Origin: Nitrobacteraceae bacterium AZCC 1564
Lineage (GTDB): Bacteria > Pseudomonadota > Alphaproteobacteria > Rhizobiales > Xanthobacteraceae
Length of the DNA: 64,000 bases
Direction: 5' to 3'
NCBI GenBank assembly: GCA_036924835.1
Contig: JBAGRR010000001.1
Span: 1,550,001 to 1,614,000, forward strand
A model generated the notes under the pieces. The model was not told the DNA's origin and did no database searches. It saw only the letters and a list, made by a program, of their open reading frames with translations. Positions 63,057 through 64,000 of the stretch are shown one piece after another. A program made the translations under genes and the position numbers. The first letter of the stretch is position 1. Each line of letters opens with the position of its first letter.

Positions 63057-63467
63057 GTGTCGTCGATTGAAAAAAAGCCACTCAAGCCAGTGACGGAGGA
63101 CATTAAGGACGTCACCCCGACAACACCTCTTAGGCTAGAAACGGCTGCGAAGTTAGCGTTTCCGGATGGATCGATGAAACTCGCAGGATTGCGCCGTGAA
63201 ATTGCCCGTGGGCGCCTCGCTTATGAGGTCATCGCCGGTAAGCACTACACCACCCTGACAGATATCGAGGACATGAGGAGGCTTTGTCGAGTCGATGCAA
63301 GAGCCGCTGGCGCTAGAAGCTCTCAACGCGCCGCATCAGCTTTCAGGAGTTCAAGCGATGTCGCGTTCTCGGCAGAGGACGCGCTATCTCCCCAAGAGAG
63401 ACTTCGGGCCCTCTTGAGTCAAAGACTCCAGAAGCGGCAGAAGAAAAAGCCCGGCACTTCCAAATAG
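63057..63467 (+). CDS. Excisionase-like HTH protein
   Basis: A 136-residue protein from a GTG start after TTAGGAGCAAA. Residues 26-80 resemble a MerR/excisionase-type winged helix: LRLETAAKLAFPDGSMKLAG, then LRREIARGRLAYEVIAGKHY and TTLTDIEDMRRLC. The rest is Ser/Arg-rich with a basic Lys tail. Such proteins help the integrase to excise the element. It lies 160 bp after the tape-measure gene and before another HTH gene at the element's end. Confidence 0.65.
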   Translation: MSSIEKKPLKPVTEDIKDVTPTTPLRLETAAKLAFPDGSMKLAGLRREIARGRLAYEVIAGKHYTTLTDIEDMRRLCRVDARAAGARSSQRAASAFRSSSDVAFSAEDALSPQERLRALLSQRLQKRQKKKPGTSK

Positions 63468-63772
63468 AAGTTTTTTATAACCTCGATAAGAGTAACGAGT
63501 TCTGGTTGGGAACGTTAGGCCCTTTGGCCCGCACTCGCCGTAGCTTGCAGTGGAGCAATTTGCGATATCACTCAGCAACGGAGGGCTTGCCGCGCAAATG
63601 AACTTATAGCGCCCTCCCTCTTATCCAAACAAATCGCGCCTAGATGACCAAAGCTCGCCGGTAGAGGAGTTGCCGCTTCATCGCGTGGACAGCTGCAAAA
63701 TGAAGCAGCACAATGCGTATCTGAGCGAAGTAAACTCCAATGCGATGATTATCAAGCGTTTCAAAATGGCCA
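63468..63772. other. Gap without a convincing gene
   Basis: A gap of 305 bp between the two HTH genes. Minus-strand frames over it read as shadow sequence. No hairpin followed by a T-run and no tRNA-like structure was found. Confidence 0.4.
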
Positions 63773-64000
63773 ATGAACGACAATAACCAAACCGAACAAT
63801 CTCGATTTTTGGGCATCGCTCCACGGGGCTTATCCAAAGAGGACGCCGCAGAATATTGTGGATGTGAAACAAAATCCGCGTTCGACACCTGGGTGGCCAA
63901 AGGCATCGTCCCTGGTCCAATCCCCGGCACGCAAAGGTGGGATCGTAAGGCGATCGACTTCTACTTAGATCGGGCCTCAAACATCGTTTCCACCGCGCCA
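63773..64000 (+). CDS. AlpA/excisionase-like HTH protein, 5' part
   Basis: The frame is open from the ATG at 63773 to the window end (76 residues visible). It has the layout of small HTH proteins that precede a tyrosine integrase gene: APRGLSKEDAAEYCGCETKS, then FDTWVAKGIVPGPIPGTQRW and DRKAIDFYLD. This matches the rhizobial pattern in which such a gene is followed by the integrase. The gene continues beyond the window. Confidence 0.7.
   Translation, partial: MNDNNQTEQSRFLGIAPRGLSKEDAAEYCGCETKSAFDTWVAKGIVPGPIPGTQRWDRKAIDFYLDRASNIVSTAP

Overview
The window looks like part of an alphaproteobacterial chromosome of the Bradyrhizobiaceae type (Bradyrhizobium, Afipia, Rhodopseudomonas). This is inferred from the GC-rich coding sequence, the large number of ABC importers, and several small protein families I associate with that group. 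No rRNA gene, complete tRNA gene or CRISPR array was seen.

Region 1 (1-19 kb) is ordinary metabolic chromosome. On the plus strand lie the end of a CobW-type GTPase and a complete oligopeptide/dipeptide-type ABC importer (one binding protein, two permeases, two ATPases). Facing it on the minus strand is a tightly packed ten-gene unit running from 18.1 kb to 6.35 kb: two alcohol dehydrogenase-type enzymes, a thiamine-diphosphate enzyme, a branched-chain-amino-acid-type importer with a fused LivM-LivG protein, an SDR, a shikimate dehydrogenase-like enzyme and a GMC oxidoreductase. A divergent GntR/FadR regulator and a palindrome in the shared promoter region suggest substrate-responsive control. 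The unit looks like uptake and oxidation of an unknown hydroxylated compound.

Region 2 (19.1-25.6 kb) is a small accessory segment between two copies of the 3' end of a tRNA-Lys(CUU) gene: Hsp20, Lon, a frameshifted two-TM protein and a PIN/ImmA toxin-antitoxin-like pair. The left tRNA copy is degenerate, as expected for an old integration scar.

Region 3 (25.6 kb to beyond 64 kb) is a large integrated island. Its left edge is a well-preserved tRNA-Lys 3' fragment. Its right end carries excisionase-like genes, so an integrase and the intact tRNA-Lys gene are predicted just outside the window. The left half is a defence island: a five-gene restriction cluster (helicase-nuclease, PD-(D/E)XK protein, beta-class adenine methyltransferase, DUF262/DUF1524 protein, RelE-UvrD fusion), a complete type I Zorya system (zorABCD), and a UvrD helicase with a RecB-like nuclease-helicase. 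A decayed zone follows (50.2-54 kb) with at least five frameshifted or rearranged genes.

The right part (54.5-64 kb) looks like a compact phage-satellite or cryptic element. It holds ribbon-helix-helix regulators, a helix-turn-helix replication-like protein with internal iteron-like repeats, a promoter followed at once by a terminator, small phage-like genes, a serine resolvase with a candidate res site, and a full-length tail tape-measure-like protein with no capsid, terminase or other tail genes in view. This lone tape measure next to a lambda-O-like replication module, on a tRNA-integrated defence island, is the least explained part of the window.
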